A DNA stretch of 59,272 bases from Candidatus Hydrogenedentota bacterium (GCA_903893795.1 CAITNO010000077.1:1-59272), one strand, 5' to 3'; shown: positions 1 through 8,937, counted from the stretch's first letter. Made by a program: numbers and translations. The notes: generated by a model from the letters alone, not told the origin.

Positions 1-18
1 CCTCCCCCTAGGGGGAGG
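1..18. repeat. 18-bp perfect palindrome at the window edge
   Basis: CCTCCCCCTAGGGGGAGG equals its own reverse complement. It lies exactly at the left edge, which fits an assembly that stopped inside a dispersed palindromic repeat. It could also be a hairpin downstream of the damaged apbE on the minus strand, but no T-run can be seen because the window ends. Confidence 0.7.
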
Positions 19-70
19 GAACAGAGGCAAGAAGGAACCTCAACAGCACCTTGACAACCCACGGCAACAA

Positions 71-925
71 CTACATAATCAACATCCTGGGTGCTTCACT
101 TCTGGACCGCCACCCGCGCACTTCTGGACCGGCGCAGACACGGTAATCGCCGGAAGTGGACAGCGCCATGTTGTCCAGGGGAATCACCTGCTCAATCTCC
201 CGCCCCTCAAACACGGGTTTCTCAATGGCCACCTGCCAGGGAACTCCTGACGCGTTGCGGCCCATGGCCCGCACCTCGCCACCCACCTCCACGACGAAAT
301 CCCTATAGCCCAAGCCGATAAGACCTTCGGCGAGTTTGTCGACAGTGTATCCCTGGGCGATGGCGTTCAGGTCGCAGGCCACCCCCGCGACAGTTTTCCG
401 CAGCGTGCCCCGCACAGCGTCCACCTCGACTTTGTCGTACCCCACGCGCGAGAGCATCTCCGCCAGTGCGGTATCGGACGGCGCCGCCGCCGCCCCGGTT
501 GCGGCGGGACCGAAGTCCCACGCGGCAACGAGCGGCGCCACCGTCACGTCAAATGCGCCGCCGCTCGCCTCACTGACCAACCGTGACAATTGAAAAACCT
601 CGATGAGACCCGCGGAGACCACGACAGGCTCGACACCCCTCAGCCGGTTGAACCGAACCAACTCGGAATCATCCCGATACAGGGACATTTCGCGGTCAAT
701 CTTGTCCAAGCGGTCCGCGATGGCCTTCTCAACAACCACCCGCCGACCCTTCTCGAACTTCGACATGACAACCTTGATAGAGTAGGTGCTGCCTTGCGTG
801 TCCCCTGAAAACACTTCTTCCCTGGGGCCGTTTGACAACCACCAGAGGCCAATTCCGAGCAGTACCGCAACCGCCGCGACAGAGGCCAGATATGCCCATC
901 GGACTGGAAACGCCGTTCCGCTCAT
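71..925 (-). pseudogene. apbE: FAD:protein FMN transferase (ApbE family), C-terminally truncated
   Basis: ApbE enzymes attach FMN to Thr/Ser of target proteins such as Rnf/Nqr subunits, on the outer face of the inner membrane. Family blocks seen are an N-terminal membrane anchor (about residues 10-30), GGAFDVTVAPLV, DLNAIAQGYTVDKLAE, VEVGGEV and the late block ALSTSGDYR. After that block the family should continue with the conserved H-x-I-D-P-x-T-G segment. Here the frame runs into about 20 unrelated residues and a stop, and no other frame restores the motif. About 60-70 C-terminal residues are therefore missing. I chose the start at 925 because its ATG overlaps the upstream gene's stop as ATGA; an ATG at 934 is also in frame. 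It is either a broken gene or a contig-end chimera, and probably inactive as written. Confidence 0.75.
97..131. repeat. 13-bp direct repeat at the broken end of apbE
   Basis: CACTTCTGGACCG occurs at 97-109 and again at 119-131. It lies where apbE loses similarity to its family, so it may mark a recombination or assembly junction. Confidence 0.6.
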
Positions 926-2496
926 GCGCGCCATGGCCGCTTGCGGCCTTCGGGGTCTTTCTGCACTTTATCCCACACATCCAGGAAGAGGTTGGCGTTC
1001 TTGACAACCTGGAAGTCATACATGCCGACGCAGATGAAATCGGCACCGTTCTTCAGCGCGTAGGGGAACCCCACTTTGGGATGAATGGCGCCTGCGGCCA
1101 GGGTCTTGAAGCCGATCCAGGGCTGTTCCAAATGCTCCATGTAGGCGATGGTCTCTTCAGGATTGACGCACCAGATGTTGTCCTGTTCCGGCTGGGTTTT
1201 GGCGGACCAGTAGTCCGTGTGGTGAAGCGTCTTCACCCAGAAATCGGGTTTGAACCCCTTGTCGACGCAGGCCTGCACGGTTTCCAGCTTGTGCGCGCCG
1301 AGTCCGGCCGGAATGCCGCTGCGGCGCACCAGTTCGAGGAATTTCTCGACGGTGTCAAAATCGCCCTCGGCCACGAGCCGGTCCATCACTCCGCCCTGGG
1401 CGTAGCAGGCGTGGGCGCCGGCATCGATGGACACCCTGGCGCCCTCCATGATACCCCCCATCGCGCAGTCGGAGATGAACTGAATCTTGCCGCCTTCCTT
1501 CTTCCAGTAATCCGTTATCACCCGGCACAGTCGGGGACTGGTCAGGATGGTGTTCATGCCGCAGCACTCGCCCAGGTGGAAGGTCTCGAAGACCTTGCGG
1601 TCTGTGTGATAGGCGCAGACGAGGTCGGAGACATACATGAGGTCGCGTGAATGGGCCCATCCGCCGATAAGGTTTCCCCCCAGGAAAATGCGGCTCAGTT
1701 CCAGGTTGCCAATCCTGGCACGGGGCATGGGTCCTTTGAGTTCGCCCAGCTCGGCCACATCCACCCGTTTCGCCGAAGCGCCGGACACCGCATCGGCTTT
1801 GCGTTCCCTCATGTGGGAAAGTAGGTGCTCCGCCTCCAGGCTCTCCCAGCCTCTCCGCTCCTGAAACGCGTAGGCGAAGGCGCCCATCGCCGGAATGGGC
1901 AAGAGGTGTTTGAGCAGTTCCCGTCGGCCGACCGAAGTGGCCGGCACGGCCCCATCCGGAGGGGCGCCCTCTTTCAGTGCCGCGCTTTCGGCGAGGGTCG
2001 GCACACCCCGAAGCGCCCGCACCAGACCGTCCAGCCCGATGAAACGGCCCGTGGAAATGCAGGCCAGTGCCAGCAGCGCGGCCCCTTCGACCACGTTCTT
2101 GTCAATCACGAGGTAGGAACCTTCGGACGGCAGGCCGAACCCCAGCCCCGCGAGCGGCGGGTGGGCCACGTAGTAAAGCCCCAGCAACAGCGCCCCAAAC
2201 AGGCTGGCCAAGCGGCTGAAACAGCCAAGCATCAACCCCAGGCCGATCAGCGTCAGTCCCCACATGTTCATCAGGTTGGCGACACGAAGGGCAAATTCGT
2301 TCGCGGCGATGCCGTGAAAATACCCCGACAGCAGCCATTCCGTGCTCCTCAGATAGGCGGCGGCGGTCCAGTTTGGATTGGCAAGTTTGACGAGCCCCTC
2401 ATAAAGGAAATGCCAGCCGATCAGCGTCCGAAGCGCCACCAGCGCAAGCATCACCGGACCGGTCCATCTTATCTCATCAATTCTCTGACGCTCCAT
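922..2496 (-). CDS. DoxX-like membrane protein fused to an aldo/keto-reductase-like TIM barrel
   Basis: This 524-residue protein has two parts. Residues 1-165 form a DoxX/TQO-like four-helix membrane domain (RTLIGWHFLYEGLVKL is typical). A linker follows with VGRRELLKHLLPIPAMG (about 189-205), which resembles an internal Tat-type or start-transfer segment. From about residue 255 to the end is a soluble domain with a Gly-rich opening (FLGGNLIGGW) that looks like a divergent aldo/keto-reductase barrel; its substrate is unknown. The start has a good GGAGG Shine-Dalgarno 7 nt upstream and a TATACT -10-like hexamer further up. It is translationally coupled (ATGA) to the apbE remnant, so a redox role at the membrane is plausible. 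Domain assignments come from motif recognition only. Confidence 0.7.
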   Translation of the reverse strand: MERQRIDEIRWTGPVMLALVALRTLIGWHFLYEGLVKLANPNWTAAAYLRSTEWLLSGYFHGIAANEFALRVANLMNMWGLTLIGLGLMLGCFSRLASLFGALLLGLYYVAHPPLAGLGFGLPSEGSYLVIDKNVVEGAALLALACISTGRFIGLDGLVRALRGVPTLAESAALKEGAPPDGAVPATSVGRRELLKHLLPIPAMGAFAYAFQERRGWESLEAEHLLSHMRERKADAVSGASAKRVDVAELGELKGPMPRARIGNLELSRIFLGGNLIGGWAHSRDLMYVSDLVCAYHTDRKVFETFHLGECCGMNTILTSPRLCRVITDYWKKEGGKIQFISDCAMGGIMEGARVSIDAGAHACYAQGGVMDRLVAEGDFDTVEKFLELVRRSGIPAGLGAHKLETVQACVDKGFKPDFWVKTLHHTDYWSAKTQPEQDNIWCVNPEETIAYMEHLEQPWIGFKTLAAGAIHPKVGFPYALKNGADFICVGMYDFQVVKNANLFLDVWDKVQKDPEGRKRPWRA

Positions 2497-2630
2497 GAAA
2501 CCGCCTCCCTGCCGTCGTTTGCCGGTGGCATTTGATGTGGCCTTCGGTGTGCCCCATCAGTATAGAGTTTTTTCGTCTTCACTGCCAGAGACCTCAACGG
2601 TCCTCAACGGTCCCGAAGTTTGCCAAAAAC

Positions 2631-2659
2631 GTGCCAAATTCGCGGTGCCGTGCTAGAAT
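2631..2659 (+). promoter_or_regulatory. sigma70-type promoter for the YncE-like gene
   Basis: GTGCCA, 17 nt, TAGAAT. It lies 37 nt before the start codon, which has GGAG at a good distance. The gap 2497-2696 between this gene and the divergent DoxX fusion holds only regulatory sequence. Confidence 0.5.
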
Positions 2660-2696
2660 AGAGATTCAGTGCGACCTTTGTGATGAAGGAGATTAA

Positions 2697-3680
2697 ATGA
2701 ACAGAATTGCGCTTATTGCCCTGTTGCTCGGTATCTGCCTGGGCACGGCCCATGCCGGACAGCCGCAACCCCTTGTGCTGGTCAAGACCATTCCGCTGGG
2801 TGCCATAGACGGACGAATCGACCACATGGCTATAGACGCGGAGAGCGAGCGGCTCTATGTCTCCGCCCTCACGAACGACTCGCTCGAAGTGGTGGATCTC
2901 AAACAGGGCAAGCGCATGCGCCCTTTGGCCGGACCCAAGGGTCCCCAGGGCGTGATGATCCTGCCGGAATCGCATGAAATCGCCGTGGCGTGCGGCGAGG
3001 ACGGCGTGCTCCGCCTTTATGACGAAAAACTCAATCTCGTGCGCTTCGTGAACGAACTGAAAGACGCGGACAATCTGCGTTACGACAGCGCCTCCAAACG
3101 CGCCTATCTTGGCTATGGAAAAGCGCTGGCCGTCATAGACACCACGGTTCCGTCCAAACTGGCCCAGGTTGCATTGGACGGCCATCCCGAGGCGTTCCAA
3201 GTGGAAAAGGACGGCAACAACATCTACGCGAACGTCCCCCAATCGCGGGAAGTGGTCGTCATCGACAAATCCAGTTTGCAAATCACGGCGCACTGGCAAA
3301 TGCTGGAGGCCCATGAAAACTTCCCCATGGCCCTCGATGAGGCGAATCATCGCCTCTTTATAGGCTGCCGCAACCGCGCCAAAGTGCTGGTATACGACAC
3401 CAAGGTCGGTTCCTATATCGGCAAGGTGGACTGCGTGGGTGAGGCGGACGACCTATACTTCGACGCGGAGCGCAAGCGGATCTATGTGACAGGCGGACAG
3501 GGCTACATCACGGTCATCAGCCAGGTGGACCCCTACCTGTACAAGGTGGTGGCAAACATCACCACTTCCGCAGGCGCGCGCACCTCCCTGTTCGACCCGG
3601 CCAGCGGCAACTTCTACGTGGCCGTGCCGCATCACCGTGACCAAAGCGCCGCCATCTGGGTGTACAAAACCCGTCCCTAG
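2697..3680 (+). CDS. Secreted YncE-like beta-propeller protein
   Basis: This 327-residue protein has a clear Sec signal peptide (MNRIALIALLLGICLGTAHA, cleavage near residue 20), so it is periplasmic or outside. The rest consists of repeated beta-sheet blades of the YncE/YVTN type (SERLYVSALTNDSLEVVDL, SKRAYLGYGKALAVIDT, ERKRIYVTGGQGYITVISQV). YncE-like propellers are binding scaffolds, and no catalytic residues are recognisable. It precedes a PQQ-like propeller by 90 bp on the same strand, so the pair may be cotranscribed. The start is supported by GGAG 8 nt upstream and the promoter at 2631-2659. Its ligand is unknown. Confidence 0.8.
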   Translation: MNRIALIALLLGICLGTAHAGQPQPLVLVKTIPLGAIDGRIDHMAIDAESERLYVSALTNDSLEVVDLKQGKRMRPLAGPKGPQGVMILPESHEIAVACGEDGVLRLYDEKLNLVRFVNELKDADNLRYDSASKRAYLGYGKALAVIDTTVPSKLAQVALDGHPEAFQVEKDGNNIYANVPQSREVVVIDKSSLQITAHWQMLEAHENFPMALDEANHRLFIGCRNRAKVLVYDTKVGSYIGKVDCVGEADDLYFDAERKRIYVTGGQGYITVISQVDPYLYKVVANITTSAGARTSLFDPASGNFYVAVPHHRDQSAAIWVYKTRP

Positions 3681-3770
3681 ACGGAAAAACCCGCCCTTCC
3701 CCGAACAGCGATTTGTCTCCAACACCGCGTTCAGGGATAATTCTGCCTTCACCCCCGAAAGGATAAATAG

Positions 3771-5012
3771 ATGCGCAACAGGATGATGCTATTGGGCGTG
3801 GCACTTGCCCTCGTGCTTCCGGTCCTCTCCCATGCCGTTGATTCACCCCAGTTTCGCGGGACCGACCGCACGGGCGTCTTTCAGGAGAAGGGCCTGCTGA
3901 AATCCTGGCCCGAGGGCGGTCCCGCAGTCGCGTGGAGTGCAAAGGGACTTGGCAAAGGCTACTCTTCCGTGTCCGTGGTGGGAGGCAAGGTTTACACCAC
4001 CGGCAGGCGGGAGGACGAGACCGGCGTGATTCTGGTGTTTAACGAAAGCACGGGCGCGCTCGAAAAGACCCTCCCCTACGGCAAGGAATCGGTGGAGGAA
4101 CAGGCGCCCGGTTCACGGGCAACGCCGACCATCGAAGGCGGCCGGCTCTATCTCATGTCTGGCCTGGGCGTGCTGTACTGCTTTGACCTGGCCAAGGGCG
4201 AAAAAGTCTGGGAGGCGAATGTTCTGGAGCGTTTCGGTGCCAAGAACATCACGTGGCAGCTTTCCGAGTCGGTGCTGGTGGACGGCGACAAGGTTATCTG
4301 CACGCCCGGCGGCACCGGGGCGCTCGTTGCCGCGGTGAACAAGAACACCGGCGAAACCCTGTGGGCGGCCAAGGGCACCGACGACCGGGCTTCGTACTGC
4401 ACGCCCATAATCGTGAACCACAACGGCCACCGAATCCTGCTCACAGGCACCGCGCGGTCCATCATCGGCGTTGACCCGGATTCAGGGAAACTGCTGTGGT
4501 CGTTTGCCCACAAAGTGCCCTGGGACATTCACGCCGTGACGCCGGTCTACAGCAACGGATTGGTCTACTACACCGGCGGCGACGGGGTCGGTGGCGGGGC
4601 GCTGGAACTCTCCCCGGACGGCAGTTCCGTCAAGTCCAAATGGACCGACACCACGCTCGACTGCCTCCATCACGGGGTCGTGCTGCTGGACGGTTATCTC
4701 TATGGCACGGGCTACAAGTCCGGCGGCAAGCTGGTGTGCCTGGAAATGGCCACGGGCAAGGTGATGTGGACCTCGAAAGAGGTCAAAGAGGGCATGGTGG
4801 TGGCGGCGGACGGAATGCTGTATGTCTATCAGGGGCCGAAGGCGGGCACGGTCAGCCTCGTGAAGACCTCCCCGGCAGGCTATGAGCGCACCGGCCACTT
4901 TGACCTAACCGAGGGCACGGACCAGCACTGGGCCCATCCCGCCATCGCAAACGGCCGGCTTTACCTGCGCCACGGCGACGCGCTCGTCGCCTACGACGTT
5001 GCGGCGAAATAG
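3771..5012 (+). CDS. Secreted PQQ-like beta-propeller repeat protein
   Basis: This 413-residue protein has an N-terminal signal peptide (MRNRMMLLGVALALVLPVLSHA). Blades of the PQQ-dependent dehydrogenase/BamB type follow: SSVSVVGGKVYTTGR, GRLYLMSGLGVLYCFDLAKG, TGETLWAAKG, DSGKLLWSFAHK, GKLVCLEMATGKVMW. The entry blade (SPQFRGTDRTGVFQEKGLLKSWP) is typical of planctomycete-type 'PQQ-binding-like' proteins. There is no dehydrogenase active-site signature and no heme motif, so it is more likely a binding or assembly protein than an alcohol dehydrogenase. GAAAGGA lies 7 nt before the ATG. A hairpin follows the stop. Confidence 0.8.
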   Translation: MRNRMMLLGVALALVLPVLSHAVDSPQFRGTDRTGVFQEKGLLKSWPEGGPAVAWSAKGLGKGYSSVSVVGGKVYTTGRREDETGVILVFNESTGALEKTLPYGKESVEEQAPGSRATPTIEGGRLYLMSGLGVLYCFDLAKGEKVWEANVLERFGAKNITWQLSESVLVDGDKVICTPGGTGALVAAVNKNTGETLWAAKGTDDRASYCTPIIVNHNGHRILLTGTARSIIGVDPDSGKLLWSFAHKVPWDIHAVTPVYSNGLVYYTGGDGVGGGALELSPDGSSVKSKWTDTTLDCLHHGVVLLDGYLYGTGYKSGGKLVCLEMATGKVMWTSKEVKEGMVVAADGMLYVYQGPKAGTVSLVKTSPAGYERTGHFDLTEGTDQHWAHPAIANGRLYLRHGDALVAYDVAAK

Positions 5013-5016
5013 ACAA

Positions 5017-5036
5017 CCCGGGGCTTGCGCCCTGGG
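5017..5036. terminator. Hairpin between convergent genes
   Basis: CCCGGGGC and GCCCTGGG form an 8-bp stem with one G-T pair around TTGC, just after the PQQ-like stop and before the convergent SIS gene. There is no strong T-run. The GGGCTTGCGCCC core also resembles a dispersed intergenic motif common in planctomycete-like genomes, so it may be a repeat as much as a terminator. Confidence 0.4.
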
Positions 5037-5084
5037 CTGTTGGTAATTCGCGTCTTCGGCTGCGCCGGGAAAGGGCGCTGCCTG

Positions 5085-5705
5085 CTAGTGGTGCATCATC
5101 TTTCCGCCCTTCATCGTGAGATAGCCCGCGATGAGGTGTTCGACGATGCTGAACATGTCCTCGATGGGACCGTATTCGTCTGCGGTGGCGGGAATGTGAA
5201 GGGGGATGTCACAGAGGCCGAGCATGCGGCCGCCGGTCATGCCGCTGACGCCGATGGTGGTGGCTCCCTTGTCAATCGCCGCCTGAAGCCCGCGCACGAT
5301 GTTCTCGCTGTTGCCGCTGACGGACATGGCGTACACCACATCGCCGGGCTGCAAGTGCACCCGCAGTTGGGCCGCGAATATGTTCTCAAAGCAACTGTCG
5401 TTGCCGATGGCTGTGACCGAAGAGGAGTTGTCGGTGGGGCAATAGGCCCGGAAGCCGGGCCGGTCGCCGAGCTGCGCCCCGACGAGCAGGTCGTTGACCC
5501 AGTGCGAGGCAATCGCGGAGCTTCCGCCGTTGGCGATGAAGTAAATGGCGGCCCCGTCCGTCCGGGCCTTGTCCAGGGCGTCCGCGATGCGGCCCATCAC
5601 CTCCAGATCAATGATGGAGAAGAAGTGGGCCAACCGCTCGAAGTAGCCGATGCCGTATTCCGTGAAATCCACACTCTTGTGGAACAATTCCGCCATGTGA
5701 TGCAT
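5085..5705 (-). CDS. SIS-domain phosphosugar isomerase-like protein (GmhA type)
   Basis: This 206-residue protein is a single SIS domain. The phosphosugar-binding signature ANGGSSAIASHWVNDLL is near residues 58-74, followed by the second sugar-binding stretch MSVSGNSENIV and SGMTGGRM. Length and layout fit GmhA/DiaA-type isomerases (sedoheptulose-7-phosphate isomerase family). The neighbouring gene is an aldo/keto reductase rather than a heptose pathway gene, so the substrate is uncertain. It lies 50 bp downstream of that reductase on the same strand and is probably cotranscribed with it. The start at 5705 gives MHHMAELF; an in-frame ATG three codons later is equally possible. Confidence 0.8.
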   Translation of the reverse strand: MHHMAELFHKSVDFTEYGIGYFERLAHFFSIIDLEVMGRIADALDKARTDGAAIYFIANGGSSAIASHWVNDLLVGAQLGDRPGFRAYCPTDNSSSVTAIGNDSCFENIFAAQLRVHLQPGDVVYAMSVSGNSENIVRGLQAAIDKGATTIGVSGMTGGRMLGLCDIPLHIPATADEYGPIEDMFSIVEHLIAGYLTMKGGKMMHH

Positions 5706-5755
5706 GATGTCCGATACCTTCCTGCTGTGCTGTTGTTTCCGTCACAGGCCTTTGC

Positions 5756-6865
5756 CTATGCGTTGAGTTCCTGATAATCCTTCCGAAGCTGATCAAATCT
5801 TTCGAGTATGGGCAATTGCTGGGTGCAGTCCCTTTCGCACTGGCCGCAGCGCACGCAGGCCTCCAGCAGTTTCTCCACATCGGGCGTCCACCAATGCCAT
5901 TTCATCTGGTCCATGGCGGCCTTCGGCCCCTCCAGTATGCGACGGTTGTACGCGTCCATCAGACGGACCACAGGCACTTCCGTCGGGCAGTCGCTGCAAT
6001 AGCCGCACTGGGTACAGAACTCCTTGTGCGCGCCGTGCATCCGCCCCTGAATCTGCTCCACCTCCGCCCCGGACAGTTGCCGGAAACGGTCCACGGCGGC
6101 AACAGCGCTGTCAATGTCCGCCTCATTGCGGAACCCGACCAGCGCGGTGTTGACGGCGGGCAGGGACAGGTTGAAGCGCAGGGCAGCTTCGACCATGTCC
6201 GTCTCGCCGGGCTCCAGCAAAGCCGAAAAACGGTCGGCGTACTGGGTCAGCACCCCGCCGCCCAGCGAGTTCATGGTCACCACGCCGAGCCCGTGTTCCA
6301 TAGCCGCCTTTGCGCCGGGATAGCGGAGCGGATAATTGAGCGCGTTCAAACCGATCAGCATGCTTTCAAAGAGGCCCTCGCCCTCCTCCAGCATGGTGCC
6401 GACCTTGTCGTATTCCAGATGGGTGGAAACGGATATATGACGGACCAAGCCCTCTTCCTTGAGTTTCCTAAAAGCGTCGAGCGCGCCGAGTTTCTTGCGG
6501 TTGGGCAGATCTTCGGGCTGCACGAGGCACCACACGTGATAGAAATCTATGGCCTCCACGTTCAGCCGCTCTAGGGAACGTTCGCACTGGGCACGGATCT
6601 CGTCGGGCGTGGCCGCCATGGTCTTTGTCGAGACCAGGAAGGGACGTCCGGTCTTCTTCATTTCGCGGAAGGCCGACCCGCAGATGTCCTCGCTCTTGTC
6701 CTCGCAATAGAAGGGGGCCGTGTCGAAATAGGTGATTCCCCTGTCGAAAGCATGGGTGACCACGGCGGCCATGGCATCCCTGTCATCGGGGTGCTCAAAG
6801 CGCATCGCGCCAAAGCCTAGCCGCGAAACCGTCTCGCCGGTGCGTCCGAACTCACTGTAAAGCAT
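5756..6865 (-). CDS. Aldo/keto reductase with C-terminal 4Fe-4S domain
   Basis: This 369-residue protein has an N-terminal AKR barrel (RTGETVSRLGFGAMRF; FDRGITYFDTAPFY with the catalytic Asp/Tyr region; STKTMAAT with the Lys; FYHVWC). A C-terminal extension carries two cysteine clusters, CTQCGYCSDCPTEVPV at about 285-300 and CVRCGQCERDC near 340. This matches the widespread AKR/ferredoxin fusion family, in which the barrel reduces an unknown carbonyl using electrons passed by the Fe-S clusters. It is cytoplasmic, with no signal peptide. It is upstream of the SIS isomerase in the same direction, so both may act on one sugar derivative. Confidence 0.85.
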   Translation of the reverse strand: MLYSEFGRTGETVSRLGFGAMRFEHPDDRDAMAAVVTHAFDRGITYFDTAPFYCEDKSEDICGSAFREMKKTGRPFLVSTKTMAATPDEIRAQCERSLERLNVEAIDFYHVWCLVQPEDLPNRKKLGALDAFRKLKEEGLVRHISVSTHLEYDKVGTMLEEGEGLFESMLIGLNALNYPLRYPGAKAAMEHGLGVVTMNSLGGGVLTQYADRFSALLEPGETDMVEAALRFNLSLPAVNTALVGFRNEADIDSAVAAVDRFRQLSGAEVEQIQGRMHGAHKEFCTQCGYCSDCPTEVPVVRLMDAYNRRILEGPKAAMDQMKWHWWTPDVEKLLEACVRCGQCERDCTQQLPILERFDQLRKDYQELNA

Positions 6866-7013
6866 GGTTTTTCAGTTCCTTGTTCACTGGATTAATCCAC
6901 TACAGGACCGTTGACTCGCGTGGAGGCACAGGCAGGGCAGTTACCCGATGTCCGCCACCTCCACAAGTCCCGGCCGACCTTGCCGGTGTTCCCGGCCCGC
7001 TGGCCGCGGCAGA

Positions 7014-7616
7014 CTAGGCCTTCTGCAGGTCGTCTCTGTCAAACACCAGCTTCTTGGCCACAAAACCGATTGCCACCAGGCAGACCACAGGAATGGCAAA
7101 GAGCAGAATGGACAACACATTGCGGCTCAGCTTGCCACCCACCGCCGGGTCGGGCACGGCAGGGGTTGCCTCGGCGACGACCGCTTCGGCCGCGGGCCGC
7201 TGCAACGCGGCGGCCATCTTGCGCATGCGGTCGGCATACTGCGCATCGGTGTCGCGCACCGGGCGCCAGCCGTTGGCCGTTTCACGCAGTGAATAGCCCT
7301 GTGCGGAAAGTGTTTTTCGCAGCCGGTCCCGCCGCATGGCGCTGGCTTCGTATTTCATTTCAACTTTCGACCGCAGGACCCGGTAGCTCTCCTGCGTCTG
7401 CCAGGGAGCATCGGGCACCAGTTCGACCTCCTGCCGGGGGCCAATTTCGGTGCTTGCATCTTCAATCCACTTGCCGCTTAACCGTATTCCGGCGTAGAAA
7501 GGCTCGGACCCCTTCACTGTCACCTGAAAAGTGGATGCCTTTTCGGGAACGCTGCCCGCGAAGAGTGCTTCATTCTGGGTGCTGTACCCCAGTATGGCCA
7601 GAAGAATAAGCATCAT
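7014..7616 (-). CDS. Membrane protein of unknown function with C-terminal anchor
   Basis: This 200-residue protein is not recognised. I set the start at 7616, where the protein begins with a signal-like MMLILLAILGYSTQNEALFAG; the frame stays open upstream, but that part is basic, low quality and overlaps the divergent lipoprotein gene. The middle is beta-rich then helical and charged (RVLRSKVEMKYEASAMRRDRL). A single transmembrane helix lies near residues 166-190 and is followed by KKLVFDRDDLQ in the cytoplasm. The likely topology is a periplasmic domain tethered at its C-terminus. It is divergent from the next lipoprotein gene. Confidence 0.6.
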   Translation of the reverse strand: MMLILLAILGYSTQNEALFAGSVPEKASTFQVTVKGSEPFYAGIRLSGKWIEDASTEIGPRQEVELVPDAPWQTQESYRVLRSKVEMKYEASAMRRDRLRKTLSAQGYSLRETANGWRPVRDTDAQYADRMRKMAAALQRPAAEAVVAEATPAVPDPAVGGKLSRNVLSILLFAIPVVCLVAIGFVAKKLVFDRDDLQKA

Positions 7617-7644
7617 GCCGCGTATTATACGTGCTTGCCGGGGG

Positions 7645-7657
7645 AATTGACAATTGG
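7645..7657. repeat. Dispersed AATTGACAATTG motif
   Basis: AATTGACAATTGG in the divergent intergenic region. Related copies lie at 20740-20767, 39187-39215, 42244-42257 (in lipB) and 46571-46610. Confidence 0.45.
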
Positions 7658-7855
7658 AAAAACCGCAGCTCGGGAAAACAGGGGCCGAAGTGAGTGATCC
7701 CGCCTGGAGTCTCCCCGTGTTCGCTGCACGGGAAAAGAAACTTTGGGAAGGTGAATGGAATTGAGTGATGGTAGTAGAATGGCTTGGCCCGCTTGGAAGG
7801 CGCCGGGTGCGCCCTGTCGAACCGCAAAACGCCCCGTTTTTCCGGAGTTCCGAAC

Positions 7856-8875
7856 ATGTTCCTCCGCCGTCTGACCCATGTGAGTCTGGCTGTTGCCGTT
7901 GCCGTGCTTGGCGCCTGCGCCAAGGACCGTCAACACGGCAAGAAGCCCCCTGACAAGGCACCGGCTGCCGCGCCCACAGCGGTGGCCACTTTCCCCAAAG
8001 TCTCCTTTGCCCATGAAACGGGCCCGTTGGGCGACGTGGTGCGCAAACTGGGACAGGACGCAGGCGGCGGCATTGTGGCGCTGAGCGGATTGGAGGAGCG
8101 CACCGTTGCCGCGCTCTCTGTTGCGCATGAGCCCTATGCCTCGCTGGCAAAGCAACTGGCCGATGCCGTGGAATGCAAAGCCTCCCCGCTGAGCCATGCC
8201 TATTTCATCTACCCGGCCCCCTACGAGGGGCTTTTGCAGGTCAGCCTGGAAGGCCGTCTCCATGAACACTTTGCCGCCATGAGCGCCGCCGTGGCCTTCG
8301 GCGCCAAAACACGGCTGGCAAACGTCTTCGCCGTGCTCAGTGAGAGCCTGGGAACGACCATTGTCGCCGACAACTACATCGCCGAAACGACCTGCGGCGA
8401 GATGTTCATGGACAAGGCGCCGCTCCAGGCGGTGCTAGAGGCGGTGTTAATGTCCGCCCGCATTCCGGCCCAGGAAATCGCCATTGACTGCACCGAGGAA
8501 TATCTCTTCATCGCATCATTGCGCAACACCGCGCCCAAGACGGTGCTCCTTTCCGACGAGAACAGCCTATCGGCGGAACAAAAGGCCGAACTGGACCGCG
8601 TTGTCGATGTTGTCGTGCCGGAACGGGGCGAAAACCCGGTCCAGACGGCCTTTGCCGCCAAGCCCGCACCCCTTCGCAGTGTGCTCACCCCGCTCACCCA
8701 GCAGATGAACATGGAGGTCGCCGCAAAAAAGGCGCTGGCCGAGGTGCCCATCAACCCCTGCACCATGCACAAAGTGCGCATCCGCACGGCCATGGACCTC
8801 CTCATCCGACAGTGGCCGCTCGCCAATTTCGGCTATGAATTGAACGACAAGCAGTTGCTCATACGGCCACGGTAG
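7856..8875 (+). CDS. Lipoprotein with STN/secretin-N-like repeats
   Basis: The start at 7856 gives MFLRRLTHVSLAVAVAVLGAC with a lipobox (VLGAC, Cys21), so the 339-residue product is a lipoprotein; the earlier in-frame ATG at 7784 has no leader sense. Three segments resemble STN-type domains (short domain of secretins and TonB receptors): GDVVRKLGQDAGGGIVALSG near 60-80, a middle copy TRLANVFAVLSESLGTTIVAD near 160-180, and a C-terminal copy LRSVLTPLTQQMNMEVAAKK ending in YELNDKQLLIRPR. No catalytic residues are apparent. It may interact with an envelope machine, but nothing links it directly to the secretion cluster. A terminator hairpin follows. Confidence 0.7.
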   Translation: MFLRRLTHVSLAVAVAVLGACAKDRQHGKKPPDKAPAAAPTAVATFPKVSFAHETGPLGDVVRKLGQDAGGGIVALSGLEERTVAALSVAHEPYASLAKQLADAVECKASPLSHAYFIYPAPYEGLLQVSLEGRLHEHFAAMSAAVAFGAKTRLANVFAVLSESLGTTIVADNYIAETTCGEMFMDKAPLQAVLEAVLMSARIPAQEIAIDCTEEYLFIASLRNTAPKTVLLSDENSLSAEQKAELDRVVDVVVPERGENPVQTAFAAKPAPLRSVLTPLTQQMNMEVAAKKALAEVPINPCTMHKVRIRTAMDLLIRQWPLANFGYELNDKQLLIRPR

Positions 8876-8891
8876 TCCCCAGATTATGGTG

Positions 8892-8919
8892 AAAACAGGG
8901 CGTTGAATGGGCCTGTTTT
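8892..8919 (+). terminator. Hairpin terminator after the STN-like lipoprotein
   Basis: AAAACAGG pairs with CCTGTTTT across a 12-nt loop; the 3' arm itself supplies the T-run (TTTTGTT). It separates the lipoprotein gene from the recA promoter. Confidence 0.65.
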
Positions 8920-8937
8920 GTTCATCACACAGGGGAC

